Below are positions 37,865 to 47,671 of a stretch of DNA of 48,571 nt, in pieces. Made by a program: the position numbers and the translations under genes. This DNA comes from Trichomonas tenax (Eukaryota > Parabasalia > Trichomonadida > Trichomonadidae): NCBI GenBank assembly GCA_023091735.1, contig JALKBU010000319.1:1-48571 (forward strand). Direction: 5' to 3'. Position 1 is the first letter of the stretch. Each line of letters begins with the position of its first letter. The notes under the pieces were generated by a model. The model saw nothing but the letters and a program-made list of their open reading frames with translations, was not told the DNA's origin and made no database searches.

Positions 37865-40468
37865 TTATTGAATAGCGATTGTCCAGTCATCGCGAATAAG
37901 GAGTTCTGGCTTCTTGATAATGAGAACGCCCTTGACATACTCAAACTCTAATTCGCCGTTTGGACCAGTGACCTTTGTTGGCTCCTTGACGCCAGCAATG
38001 CGAATCTTCTCGACAGTGACATCATAACCATTGACAAATGCATTGTTGTTAGCAGCACCAACAGCCTTGTTAACAATCTCGCCATTCTCGAGGATGAACT
38101 GCCTGTGGATGAATTGGCCAGATTCGAAGTCTTCAGACTCTCCATCATCTGTATAGAGTTCACCACTAGCTTTGCCATTCTTATCAGCAGCGACAACGAG
38201 TGTGTATGGATCGTGAAACATCATCTTTGATGATTTGCGGATTCTGCACTTCATTGGGACAATTGAGCCTTCCTTGATGAGAACGAGAGATCTGCCATCC
38301 TCGAACTTGGCCGTAGTCTTATCGAATCTTTCGAGTGTTCTGAAGTTGTACCATCCACACTCTGTTGGCTTAACGAATGTTCTGTCAGACTTCTTCTCAT
38401 CTAAGAATGGAATAACCATGAGGTGGCTGCCGAGCATTACCTGATCGTCGACATCGAGAACATCCTTGTTTGATGGGAATTCGTACCAGAGTGGTCTGAC
38501 GACGGGTTTGCCCGTCATGTTGGACTCTCTGGAAAGTGTGTACCAGTATGGGAGCATCTCATAGCGCTCGATGATAGACATCTTCGCAAGGTTTCTAGCG
38601 TCGTCATCCTTGATGTTGAATATCTCACGCATTGCTGCAAGGTGGTGGCAGTGCTCACGGAAGAATGTGTATGTCCATGCGCCGACAGAGAACCATCTGC
38701 TCAACAGGTTGTCATCTGGGGAATTGAAGAAACCACCGACATCAGCACCATTGTAAACGATGCCTGTTAAGCCGTGGCTCAAAACAGTTGGGATGGAGTT
38801 CTGAAGATGTGTCCAGTCAGCAGTGTTATCGCCACTCCAGACGAAGGAGTACTTCTGGCTTCCAGCAAAGAAGCTTCTTGTCAGGATGAATGGCCTGAGT
38901 GGCTTCGTTGTTCGCTTTCTCAAGCCACCCCATGTGGAGCCGACCTGCATGTGGCCATAGATGTTGTGGACTTCTCTCTCTTCGACATTGCCGTAGTGGA
39001 TCAAATCACGTGGGCAGGAGTTATCTGTTGAGTCGAAAACGGAGATTTCATTCATATCGTTCCAGATGTACAAGTTTGGTGCTGAATCTTTGTAGTGTGA
39101 GAAGGAAAAGAGCGACTCCCACCAGCTCCTTGTCTGCGGGTTCATGTATTCTGGCCATCCGGACTGACCTGGCCAGCAGTTAGCTCTGTAGTCATCACCA
39201 TTGCGCGTCTTGACTAGAAGGCCTCCATCCTTGGCAGCCTTGTAGACAGAGTATGATGTTTCACCCTTAAGATGTGGATCAACTAATGTAACAACGTATC
39301 TGCTGCTTTTGGCGAAGTCCTCGAGCATCTTCTTCGGGTTCGGGAAGTTTGTCGGGTGGAACGTGAAGTACTTTCTGTCATCTGTGTGATCTAAATCGAG
39401 CCACATGACGTCGTGTGGAACGCCAATCTCATCGAGCTTTGTCGAGATCTCGACGAAATCTTGCTGCGTCATGTATCCCCATCTGCTCTGGTGGTAGCCG
39501 AGAGCGAAGAGAGGCGGAAGAAGCGGACGGCCTGTGAGCTGTGTCATGCCATTGGATATTTCAGCTGGTGTGCCGATGAACAAGTAGACGTCGATGTAGC
39601 CGCCTTCGGAGATGAATCTGACATCAGATGATGACTTGTCTGCAGCGTGATCGATGTCAACCCATGTCTCTGATGGGTTCGCCCAATAAAGGGAAGTTGT
39701 TCTATCGAGAGAATGAGCGAATAAGATTGGGACTGCGCCGTACATAGCCATACCATTGCCGATAGCGTATTCATTGATGTCTGTATTCCAGAAGCGGATT
39801 GGCTCGCCTTCTAATGTCGATTTAAGTGATAATGGAAGTGTGTGTGATGGAAGGCCAGAAATGCGTGCTTCCTTGCCGAAGAAGCGGAAAGACATAGCAA
39901 CAGATGTTGGGCCATTGGGGAAGATATCGTGGAAGCCGTTAAAATCATGCTCTGTGTACAAATCTGGATATTGTTCCCTATCACGCTGAGTTTCGAAAAC
40001 ACCAGTATCATTGAAGTTCATAATAACAGCTTCACCCTTGGAATCCATTGATACGATCTTAAATGGTTGGTAAAATACGAATAATTTAAGATTTGATGCG
40101 GAAATTGTTGCTTGAATTAGTGATTTTTCGACACTGATATCAACGAAGTCATTAACAAACTTCTGATCAATCAATGTTGGCTCGAGTTCTGTATCGAATC
40201 TCTTGAAATTTTCATTATTAAGTGGCTTGATCTTAATGTGAAGAGTATTCGAATTGAGGACTGCTACATCGAGTGTCAGTTGAGTGTTGTACTTGCTGTC
40301 ATCGATAATTGCCTTAAAATTCTTCGTTGTCGTTGTTATTGACTCTTGTTTGATAGACCAAAGACTGGCGTTGACGAATCTATCGCGAGGGCAAAACGGG
40401 GATTGATCGCAACGACGATATTTCTCCGGTTTCACTGAAGAACATAGAGAAAATAAAGATAAAAACAT
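37865..40468 (-). CDS. Glycoside hydrolase family 31, glucosidase II alpha-like (867 aa)
   Basis: A short hydrophobic N-terminus (MFLSLFSLCSSV) could be a signal peptide. A Cys-containing segment RRCDQSPFC as in ER glucosidase II alpha follows, then the N-terminal beta-sandwich and the GH31 barrel (~310-690). The nucleophile is Asp471 in YIWNDMNE, and the acid/base is Asp547 in WSGDNTADW. WLDLDHTDDRKYFTF (356-370) and GADVGGFF (574-581) are diagnostic of the glucosidase II/neutral alpha-glucosidase branch. The C-terminal beta domains end normally. It should trim alpha-1,3-glucose from N-glycans in ER quality control. No KDEL is present, and ER retention of the family normally uses a beta subunit. 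Start ATG 40468, with an Inr-like TCAAT 18 nt upstream. Confidence 0.94.
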   Translation of the reverse strand: MFLSLFSLCSSVKPEKYRRCDQSPFCPRDRFVNASLWSIKQESITTTTKNFKAIIDDSKYNTQLTLDVAVLNSNTLHIKIKPLNNENFKRFDTELEPTLIDQKFVNDFVDISVEKSLIQATISASNLKLFVFYQPFKIVSMDSKGEAVIMNFNDTGVFETQRDREQYPDLYTEHDFNGFHDIFPNGPTSVAMSFRFFGKEARISGLPSHTLPLSLKSTLEGEPIRFWNTDINEYAIGNGMAMYGAVPILFAHSLDRTTSLYWANPSETWVDIDHAADKSSSDVRFISEGGYIDVYLFIGTPAEISNGMTQLTGRPLLPPLFALGYHQSRWGYMTQQDFVEISTKLDEIGVPHDVMWLDLDHTDDRKYFTFHPTNFPNPKKMLEDFAKSSRYVVTLVDPHLKGETSYSVYKAAKDGGLLVKTRNGDDYRANCWPGQSGWPEYMNPQTRSWWESLFSFSHYKDSAPNLYIWNDMNEISVFDSTDNSCPRDLIHYGNVEEREVHNIYGHMQVGSTWGGLRKRTTKPLRPFILTRSFFAGSQKYSFVWSGDNTADWTHLQNSIPTVLSHGLTGIVYNGADVGGFFNSPDDNLLSRWFSVGAWTYTFFREHCHHLAAMREIFNIKDDDARNLAKMSIIERYEMLPYWYTLSRESNMTGKPVVRPLWYEFPSNKDVLDVDDQVMLGSHLMVIPFLDEKKSDRTFVKPTECGWYNFRTLERFDKTTAKFEDGRSLVLIKEGSIVPMKCRIRKSSKMMFHDPYTLVVAADKNGKASGELYTDDGESEDFESGQFIHRQFILENGEIVNKAVGAANNNAFVNGYDVTVEKIRIAGVKEPTKVTGPNGELEFEYVKGVLIIKKPELLIRDDWTIAIQ

Positions 40469-41101
40469 TTTATTGTCACTTTTATTGATTGCTCAAAATT
40501 TATTCGTTGTTTTTTGATTGATTTTGGACTGCCTTTTGAATGTTTTTTAATGAACTTCGCTGAAATATCTTTGTTTGCTCCTATATTCCTCAATGCTTTA
40601 TTTTTGGTCATTCTAAACTTGCCTATATGATCTACATTATATATAGTATTTCATATCTTAGTATAAACAAATATTATCAAATACTGTTTGAATTTTACGA
40701 CATTATTTGTATTTGTACTCGATTAGTTTTCGAATATTGTATTCTATGATGTAAAGTGTCAAATTTCTTAATCCGACCTCTCAATATGAATCAATGTTTG
40801 ATTTTTACATTTATTCTGTGTTCGTATTCTTTTAATTTTACCAATATGCTACCTATGATATAGAGAATTGTCTTTATTAATTTGAGCTCTGACAACGAAT
40901 TAATATTAGATTATTTTGATATCTATTGTTCTTATAATTAACTGACTTCTATATATATTATTTATGGAACAAATTGTTATATTTTATACTATGATGGCTT
41001 ATCATAAATTATTGATAAATAATTTGATAATAATGACGTTTGTTAAATAAAAAAATAAGGATTTAGATTACATATGAGAAATAGAATAAAATATATAAAA
41101 A
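40469..41101. repeat. Intergenic with a dispersed ~90-bp repeat (40691-40780)
   Basis: 40691-40780 is about 93% identical, in opposite orientation, to 45943-46034 (TTTTACGACATTATTTGTA ... AAATTTCTTAATNCGACCTC). A more diverged version of the same phrase follows at about 40810-40900 (TTCGTATTCTTTTAATTTTA ... GAGCTCTGACAACGAA). The remainder is AT-rich with no gene. Confidence 0.7.
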
Positions 41102-43861
41102 TTAGTTGTCAATATCATTGCAGAACTGGATATAGTTGACTTCATCGAGATCAGTGTTCTTATACTTCTTGCAGAGAACATCGAGCTCATCTCTATTCGT
41201 TGATAGTCCAAGTCTTGAGATACTCTGCCTGAACTGCTGCTTAGTGATGTAGTTCTTGTATGGCTTCCTATCGTAGTCCTCGAACTGATCTCTAATGTTC
41301 ATGCGCCTTGTTGTGACGACGTACTTCATCCTTCTAAGAATCTGTTGTACGAACTGCTCTTCCTGAGGAGAAAGCTTCTGGATGGTCTTAGATGGTTCTG
41401 GTTTGATTCTGACCGGTGTTGGTGCTGTGAGTGGCGCTCTATTGAGCTCAACTGGGCCGAAAACTTCATTAACTTTTGTACAGAATGCTCTGTAATTGAA
41501 CAAGTCGTTTGAGTTTGGATCTGCGTATTCAGACAAGCATAACTCGATCTCATCAGCGGTGAGTGGGAGCTCAGCTTGGCCGACGACTGTATGGAACTTC
41601 TGCTTTGGAACTAAGCCACGGCGGAGGTTATCAAATCCTTGGAAGAATTCCAGCAATCTGACGCGCCTCTTGAAAACATGAGATTGGAGTTTTTCCATGA
41701 TCGAGTCGAGTGTTGACATTGAAACAGGGCCACTTCTGATGGAAACGAGATACTCTGACTCTCTGGATGTGTAGTGTGGGAATCCATTAGAAACAATGGA
41801 TGTTGATGCTCTGTCACCGAACAAGAGACCTGTCATCTCATCGACGTCTGCGCAGAACCTTCCATAGTCAACGAAATTTGTGTATGGATCATTGTAGAAT
41901 GAGCAGAGTTCATCAATACGATCCTTAGAAAGATAGCAACCAATGAGCTGAAGAACGCGTGTGAAGTGCGATGCGTTGACCTTCTTGTGATTCATCTTGT
42001 CGAAATCCTTGAACTGCTCGATCAAACTCAAGCGCTTCCTTCTGACGAACTTGGCGATCTCTTCAACGATCTGCTTGATCTTTGGCGTAAGGATCTTAAT
42101 ATCTCTCTGGGTTGTCTTCTTGATGTTGTCGACTTCGACAGGAGGAATTGCTTGTGGTGTTTTCTCGAGATCGAGTTGAACAGTCAGCTCCTTGATATCC
42201 TTATCGAACTGACGCCACTTGATGTAATCCTTCTTTGTGTCACTTGCGTAGTACTCCTTGAGAAGCTCGAACTCTTTCTCGGTGAGTTTGTAACCAGAGA
42301 TTGTGATACCTGTCATGAAATGCTCAGTAGTGATTTCACCATTGTTGTGGGTATCGAATTGCTGAAGGAACTCTGCGAAAATGACCGTGTGGATCTTACT
42401 CCATCTGTGCATTTCAATGAGGAGATCATCGATGTTATCCTTCTCGTTGATCTTCGGAATAAGTCCTTTCTTGGATTCATGCAATAACTTGTCGGCAACA
42501 TCCTGAGTGACAAATTTGTCGCCATTAGAGGCCTTTCCATATGTGTTGATGATGGATTCCTTCGTTGCACCGACTGGTTTGAACTCTCTGCGCTTCTGTG
42601 TGTGAGTTGGGTCGATGTCTTCAATGAACTTGTAGATATCAACACCGCGGCTGTCGCCATAAACTGAAACAAGTGCATCGCGTTCATCGTTCGTAACTTT
42701 GAAACCAAGTGTTGTCAAAGCGCGATGGAACTGAACTGGAGTGACATAGCCCTGCCTAATCCTGTCGAAGTCCATAAGCGTTGGTAAGCAGTTGATTCTG
42801 TAGCGAACTGTTTGAGATTTAAGTCTATCGACAATCGAATCAACTTTTGGATTTGCTGGCTTGATAGAAGCAGAGTCATCGAAGCCGCGTGACTTGATTG
42901 GAGAGAGTTGGTTCTCAACTTCATCTTCGACATCCTGGCAGAACTCTTTATACTTGACGTAGTGTGTATAATTGACATTAATTGAATACGTGGCAACTAA
43001 GTAGTCAAGATCATTAGTTGTGAATGGATAACCGAACAAAGTGATTGTGCCGGTGAATTTCTGAACTGGAATTCTGCCTGTTCTGAGTGTATCGTGTGTT
43101 TGGAAGAATTCTCTGATTCTAATTCTCTCCTTGCGCACGTGCTCAGCAAATTTTGGTATAATCAGTTCGTGTGGTGTGTCGAAGTTCTGGATTTTGACTG
43201 ATTGCGCCTGATGTGGGAATAACGATCTATTCAGTGATCTTTCGATCATTGTCGGCTGCATGCTTGAGTAATCATTGAGGTCTGTGTTAAGTTTGCGATA
43301 GTTGAAGTCTTTAAGCTGTGGGTCCAAGTAACATTCAAATAATAGTTGAAGTTCACGAGAAGTAAGGTCTCTGAATGGATTTGCTCTCATAAACTGAGAC
43401 TGTGTGATACGTCCATTGTTGTGCTTATCAAAATCCATGAATGCTGTCCTCAGATGGACTCCTTTCGTTTTAACTTGATGATGCAGCTTCGCCATGAGGT
43501 TATCGAGCTCCGAGGACGAGTTCATGTCAAGCTTTCCGATAGTCCTTGACACGATTTCCTGGGAGTTTCGCGTGAATTCAAGTGGCGCCTTTTCGAGATT
43601 TCTGTTAGTGAAAATATCTTCGATTTCGTGCGTGAATTCTTTGTAGTTGATTTTATCTCCCTGCTTGTAGCGGTCTACGAGCATGTTGAACTCCTCAGGC
43701 AAAAGTTTGATGTGCATCATTGTAAAACATCGTTGAAATTCATTTGGAAAGATTCTTCCACTGTTTAAACGGTCGAATCCTGCAAACCAATCCTCAGGCA
43801 TGATATCGCCCTGATAAATGTTTGTTCGAAGCCTGTCGAGCAGGGTATCGATGTCAGTCAT
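41102..43861 (-). CDS. Eight-unit EF-hand-like protein, EFCAB6-type (919 aa)
   Basis: Eight repeats of ~80-90 residues, starting at about 5, 115, 220, 350, 480, 610, 735 and 850. Each reads 'helix - R(I/L)..F..(F/Y)D....G.(I/V)...F...(L/I).....L...(E/D)...L...Y.....(V/I)(N/D)Y..FC.D(V/I)(D/E)'. Each unit is an EF-hand-like pair, but most loops lack the bidentate Glu at position 12 (e.g. DKHNNGRITQSQ, DTHNNGEITTEH), so Ca2+ binding is probably limited to a few (the first loop, DRLNSGRIFPNE, keeps it). The arrangement resembles EFCAB6-like axonemal proteins found inside doublet microtubules. Neighbouring STPGR and coiled-coil genes fit a flagellar setting. Inr-like TCATA 15 nt upstream. Confidence 0.88.
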   Translation of the reverse strand: MTDIDTLLDRLRTNIYQGDIMPEDWFAGFDRLNSGRIFPNEFQRCFTMMHIKLLPEEFNMLVDRYKQGDKINYKEFTHEIEDIFTNRNLEKAPLEFTRNSQEIVSRTIGKLDMNSSSELDNLMAKLHHQVKTKGVHLRTAFMDFDKHNNGRITQSQFMRANPFRDLTSRELQLLFECYLDPQLKDFNYRKLNTDLNDYSSMQPTMIERSLNRSLFPHQAQSVKIQNFDTPHELIIPKFAEHVRKERIRIREFFQTHDTLRTGRIPVQKFTGTITLFGYPFTTNDLDYLVATYSINVNYTHYVKYKEFCQDVEDEVENQLSPIKSRGFDDSASIKPANPKVDSIVDRLKSQTVRYRINCLPTLMDFDRIRQGYVTPVQFHRALTTLGFKVTNDERDALVSVYGDSRGVDIYKFIEDIDPTHTQKRREFKPVGATKESIINTYGKASNGDKFVTQDVADKLLHESKKGLIPKINEKDNIDDLLIEMHRWSKIHTVIFAEFLQQFDTHNNGEITTEHFMTGITISGYKLTEKEFELLKEYYASDTKKDYIKWRQFDKDIKELTVQLDLEKTPQAIPPVEVDNIKKTTQRDIKILTPKIKQIVEEIAKFVRRKRLSLIEQFKDFDKMNHKKVNASHFTRVLQLIGCYLSKDRIDELCSFYNDPYTNFVDYGRFCADVDEMTGLLFGDRASTSIVSNGFPHYTSRESEYLVSIRSGPVSMSTLDSIMEKLQSHVFKRRVRLLEFFQGFDNLRRGLVPKQKFHTVVGQAELPLTADEIELCLSEYADPNSNDLFNYRAFCTKVNEVFGPVELNRAPLTAPTPVRIKPEPSKTIQKLSPQEEQFVQQILRRMKYVVTTRRMNIRDQFEDYDRKPYKNYITKQQFRQSISRLGLSTNRDELDVLCKKYKNTDLDEVNYIQFCNDIDN

Positions 43862-44641
43862 CTATCACTAACGTATGAAAATTATCGTACTTTTTATTCC
43901 CGCAAATGTCACGTAAAACTATATTTATGACATGTAAAACGTCAAAATTGCTTCAATTTTTTGAGCACTGACATGTAAATACCAAAATTTGTCATAATTT
44001 ACCATAAAAATTATTTGTAAAATAAATTCTTAACATTAAATGTAAAGTTAAATTTTGACGTGTAATGATTTGATTTGACATTTAATTATTCTCTTTTTTT
44101 GCCATTCACTTATATACATCAAGTCCTTTATAGCCCTTAGCTTTCAGCGAACAATTTCAAAATTCCAAAGATATGAAAAATAATTCTCAAATTTTTATAC
44201 TTATTACATGCTCGTTTTATATTTAATGTCTGTGCATTCCGCATTTTACTTTCAAAATCCCCAAAGAAACAATATTTCGAAATTCAGAAAAAATATTACT
44301 GTACTGAAAGGCAAAGATTAATTAAATAATAACCTCTACCACTAAGCTTCATTTGCTATTCCACCAGATTTCAAAATTACGAACTTTTAGTTTTTCTCGA
44401 ATTATTTATTTATTTATCGAATTATTTATTTATTTATCGAAGAACTATCAATTACTTCATCGAATCCAAGTTTTGCTCAATAAGTTATCAATACACAATT
44501 TTCTATTTTAACATTTTACTCTATATATATATAATATTATATAATTTATATTATGATTCAAAAATTATTCTTGAATAAAAAGTTCTTTTGTAAAATACAA
44601 TAATGCTATTTAGTTAAATATACATATAAAAATAGAGTTCA
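43862..44641. other. Intergenic with a promoter-proximal motif cluster
   Basis: TGACATGTAAA occurs at 43928-43938 and 43969-43979, with TGTCACGTAAAAC near 43907 and TTTTGACGTGTAATG near 44053, upstream of the minus-strand EF-hand gene. At 44397-44436 a 20-bp unit, TCGAATTATTTATTTATTTA, is repeated twice in tandem. No gene seen. Confidence 0.6.
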
Positions 44642-45997
44642 TCAGATTTGGCTTGCACTCTGAAAATCATTGTTATTTTGTTGCGTAGTTGTATTGCCGG
44701 TCGGATTTGAAGCCTTTTCTCTTTTGTCCAAAGCTTTCTGAACTCTTTGTTGCCTTCGAATTTTCTTATTCGGGAAATCCGGATCATTTCCTGTCTGAAT
44801 GTTTCGCTTTGCAATGCCGTAGTTATTATATCCTCTTGGCAATGGTAAGTGTAATAGTCTGTATTCATCCATTTCTTCATAGTGTGAGACAAAGCTCAGC
44901 CGTTGAAAAATTGTGAGATAATCTTCGACATTTGCTGAAGTATATTGAATAACAAAATTAGATACCTAAAACAATGCTCGAACAAACTTTTCAGCCGAGC
45001 AATTAGGTGGTGCAAAGATATTAAATGACCTTTCAATCCAGATTCCGCCTGCATTTGTAACATGTTTCTTAAATTTTATAATTGTGTTAAGTTCCTCTAA
45101 ACACCTTTTGATGAATTGTGCGTAAACAACAATTGTTCCAACTAGGCGTCCTTCGTCATTCTCGTGGGCATTAATTCTGATATATCCATTTAGATTCTCT
45201 AATATATGCGTGCCTAAGCGATCGATTGAGAATTCTGGATTGTTTTTGTTCCTCTTAAAAAACATCAGCGTTCCAAACAACAAAACAACAAGACGACCAG
45301 CAAAGTTCCTTGATGAAAAGCTGACATAAGGAATACCATCTACTTTGTTGTAGGCGCATAATGGATCAAATTTGTTTCGCTGGCAGATGATCTGGTAGTG
45401 ATGTACAGCAATATAATAAGCAGCTTCCAGCAGCCATATGCGAGCATCCATGTTGAGCACAGGATTTGTGCAGGCCATTAACCAAAACACAAACGGAATA
45501 AAGGTAAGTTCATGGTTAAATTGAGATAGTTCGAGAAATTTAACAAGATTATTTGATGAAAAAAGGAGAAGAGCGTATACATCTCTCATTTTTGCTATTC
45601 CTTGCAAGTCTGTCACTTCCTTGCCATTTCCCAACGTGTTTCTAGTAGTTGCTGCATCAACATGGAGATTTAAATCATTTTCCAAAACACGGACTCTGTA
45701 ACATTTAAGTACATGGAGCATATCTGCAATGGTAAACACTACGTCTTCTTTATTAAGGAAGTGTGCTTCTAGTGTATTCAATTGTCTGAGGTCAGATGAA
45801 ACTTTGAGCATTGATTCTAAAAATGAATTATATTCTGCATTCTATCCTTGATCACCATCTGTTGAATAATTAACGATTTGAAGAACATCAGATTTGTTTG
45901 CTTCTGCAATAACATGTTCTGTGATTTTCGCTGCTTTGTTTCTGAGGTCGTATTAAGAAATTTGATACTTTGCATCATGGAATACAATATTCGAAAA
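44642..45997 (-). pseudogene. Decayed transposase-like ORF interrupted only by TAG/TAA
   Basis: One reading frame runs about 450 codons to a TGA at 44642 with no frameshift. It has stops only at 45953 (TAA), 45842 (TAG) and 44966 (TAG), plus a TAG at 45998 in the flanking repeat. The longest open piece (45811-44966, 281 aa) is mostly helical (ARIWLLEAAYYIAVHHYQII) and contains GTHILENLNGYIRINAHEND, reminiscent of the LEN-x-FG-x-IR region of some DNA transposases. The last piece is Asn/Gln/Arg-rich (RQQRVQKALDKREKASNPTG). The family is uncertain. Upstream sequence 45943-46034 is a dispersed repeat, consistent with an element. Confidence 0.55.
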
Positions 45998-46057
45998 CTA
46001 ATCGAGTACGAATACAAATAATGTCGTAAAATTAGAACATGTGATTTTCGTTTTTCA

Positions 46058-46435
46058 TCTCAATTCCTCTCAATAGGGGTCACCTTTGGGCATCCAGTTA
46101 ACAATTTTAATAATTTTTTGAAAAATCTCACTTTTTCAGCTTTGTGTCAGAAAACATTATTTTTTCTGAATTATTTGGCTTAGATATTTTGGAATATTAA
46201 TTTATATATCATATAGAGTCTAAAATTTTTGGCTGTCAGATTCAAAAATCGAAAATTTGACCCATTTTTTATTCTTTTATTAGATAGTACTCTCAGTAGA
46301 GAATCTATATTGCTTAATAAAATATAAAAAATATTATTTTTGGCGAGTGAAATGGCCTCTGAAATTAATTTGTTTTCCATCTGTAATGTAAACTTGCTCA
46401 TCTGACAAGTAAAGTATAGAAATGGGGAAATTCTG
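46058..46435. other. Upstream region of MFS gene
   Basis: AT-rich and non-coding. ATCTGACAAGTAAAG near 46400 is a one-base variant of the TGACATGTAAA box, about 45 bp before the start codon. Confidence 0.45.
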
Positions 46436-46440
46436 TCATT
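46436..46440 (+). promoter_or_regulatory. Inr-like TCATT of MFS transporter gene
   Basis: TCATT with presumed +1 at 46438, 7 nt before ATG 46445. Confidence 0.5.
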
Positions 46441-46444
46441 ATTT

Positions 46445-47671
46445 ATGAATCCAACGAAAATGGTATATCTTTCTGTATTGGTTATCATGGGAGGATGTTT
46501 CATTTTTGGGATCTCTATTGCTTTCTCTGCATTAACAATGACATCTATTGTCAAAGATTTCCGATTAAATGAATTACAATCGACAATGTTCAGTTCTTTG
46601 ATAGCTCTCTTTGCAATTGCTGGTCCATTCGTGTTCCAGAACTTCATGAATACAAAAGGGAGGAAATTTACATTCTCTTTAATATCAATCGGATGTTCAA
46701 TATCGTGGCTTTTGTTATGCGTCGCAAATTATCAGACAAAATTCCTTATTTTTGTCCACAGAATTACAATTGGTCTGTTAATTGGTGCTTATTCCGCTGT
46801 CAATCCTGTTTATTTAACTGAACTCGGAAACGACAAACAAAAGAGCCTTTTTGGAACTTTGAATCAGTTGGGCATTTCAGCGGGTGTCGTTGCTTCTAAT
46901 ATCTTCGGTGGTTTGCTTCCATGGAGAGTTTTTGCAATTGGAACTCTAGTTTTCTGTGTTATCATTTCAGTAGCTTCGTTTTTCATTGCCGATGTGATGC
47001 AAAAACAGGGTAAAGCAAATAATATGAAGAAAAACACAGGTGGTTCGAAATTATTTTCAAATTACAAGATTGAGCTCATTGAAGGCATCATGTATCAATT
47101 TTTCCAGCAGTTCTCAGGCATTAATGGTATTTTAACCAATGCTGGAATGTTATTAAACAACTCAACAACAGCTGCAACGTTTGCAGCATCTGCACAACTT
47201 ATTGCATGTGTTTTCTGCTCTTCGGCTATTTCCAAACTCGGAACAAAACTTATTTGGATCATTGCCTGTTCTGGAGCATCTGCTTCACTATTAATTCTTG
47301 CAATATCTCAAACATTCAACTTAGGCTTAATTATTAACGGAATTGCTGTTTTCGGATTCCAGTTGTCCTTTGGTTTTGGTCTTGGACCACTTCCATTCAC
47401 TATTTCACCAAATCTTTTCCCAGATTCAGTTCGTGCTCAAGCTCTTTCTATCTTAACTGGTGTGAACTGGTTACTTGCTTTCATTGTCATTTCGATTTTC
47501 CCAACAATGCTGAATTATTGCGGACTTGGCATTTCTTCGACTGTTTTCGCTGGTGTTTTAGTTGCTGGCGTTATCTTTGGATTGAAGCAGGAAGATATTA
47601 GAGAAAAGGAAAACAGTGGGTTCGAACCAGACTATGATAATCAAAACATTGATGATGAATTTGAAGACTGA
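46445..47671 (+). CDS. MFS sugar-porter-like transporter (408 aa)
   Basis: About 12 hydrophobic segments in two halves with a central cytoplasmic loop (about 190-215, ADVMQKQGKANNMKKNTGG). Sugar-porter hallmarks are degenerate but visible: NTKGRK (loop 2-3), IGLLIGAYSAVNPVYLTELG (equivalent to PxYxSE after TM4), GTLNQLGISAGVV (TM5) and FFQQFSGINGI (TM7, the QQxSGxN substrate motif). LGPLPFTISPNLFPDSVRAQA matches the region before TM11. It probably imports hexoses or similar at the plasma or an internal membrane. At 408 aa it is shorter than typical (450-500), with short loops. The acidic C-tail ends DDEFED. Intact; the start could also be Met6. Confidence 0.92.
   Translation: MNPTKMVYLSVLVIMGGCFIFGISIAFSALTMTSIVKDFRLNELQSTMFSSLIALFAIAGPFVFQNFMNTKGRKFTFSLISIGCSISWLLLCVANYQTKFLIFVHRITIGLLIGAYSAVNPVYLTELGNDKQKSLFGTLNQLGISAGVVASNIFGGLLPWRVFAIGTLVFCVIISVASFFIADVMQKQGKANNMKKNTGGSKLFSNYKIELIEGIMYQFFQQFSGINGILTNAGMLLNNSTTAATFAASAQLIACVFCSSAISKLGTKLIWIIACSGASASLLILAISQTFNLGLIINGIAVFGFQLSFGFGLGPLPFTISPNLFPDSVRAQALSILTGVNWLLAFIVISIFPTMLNYCGLGISSTVFAGVLVAGVIFGLKQEDIREKENSGFEPDYDNQNIDDEFED

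Noticed and set aside
41966..42487. 173-codon plus-strand frame inside the EF-hand gene
   Set aside because: Antisense shadow of repeat units 5-6. It has no independent start signal.
44614..44892. 92-codon minus-strand frame overlapping the last piece of the transposase-like ORF
   Set aside because: The alternative frame (to 44642) continues directly from the 281-aa segment through one TAG and has a more natural composition.
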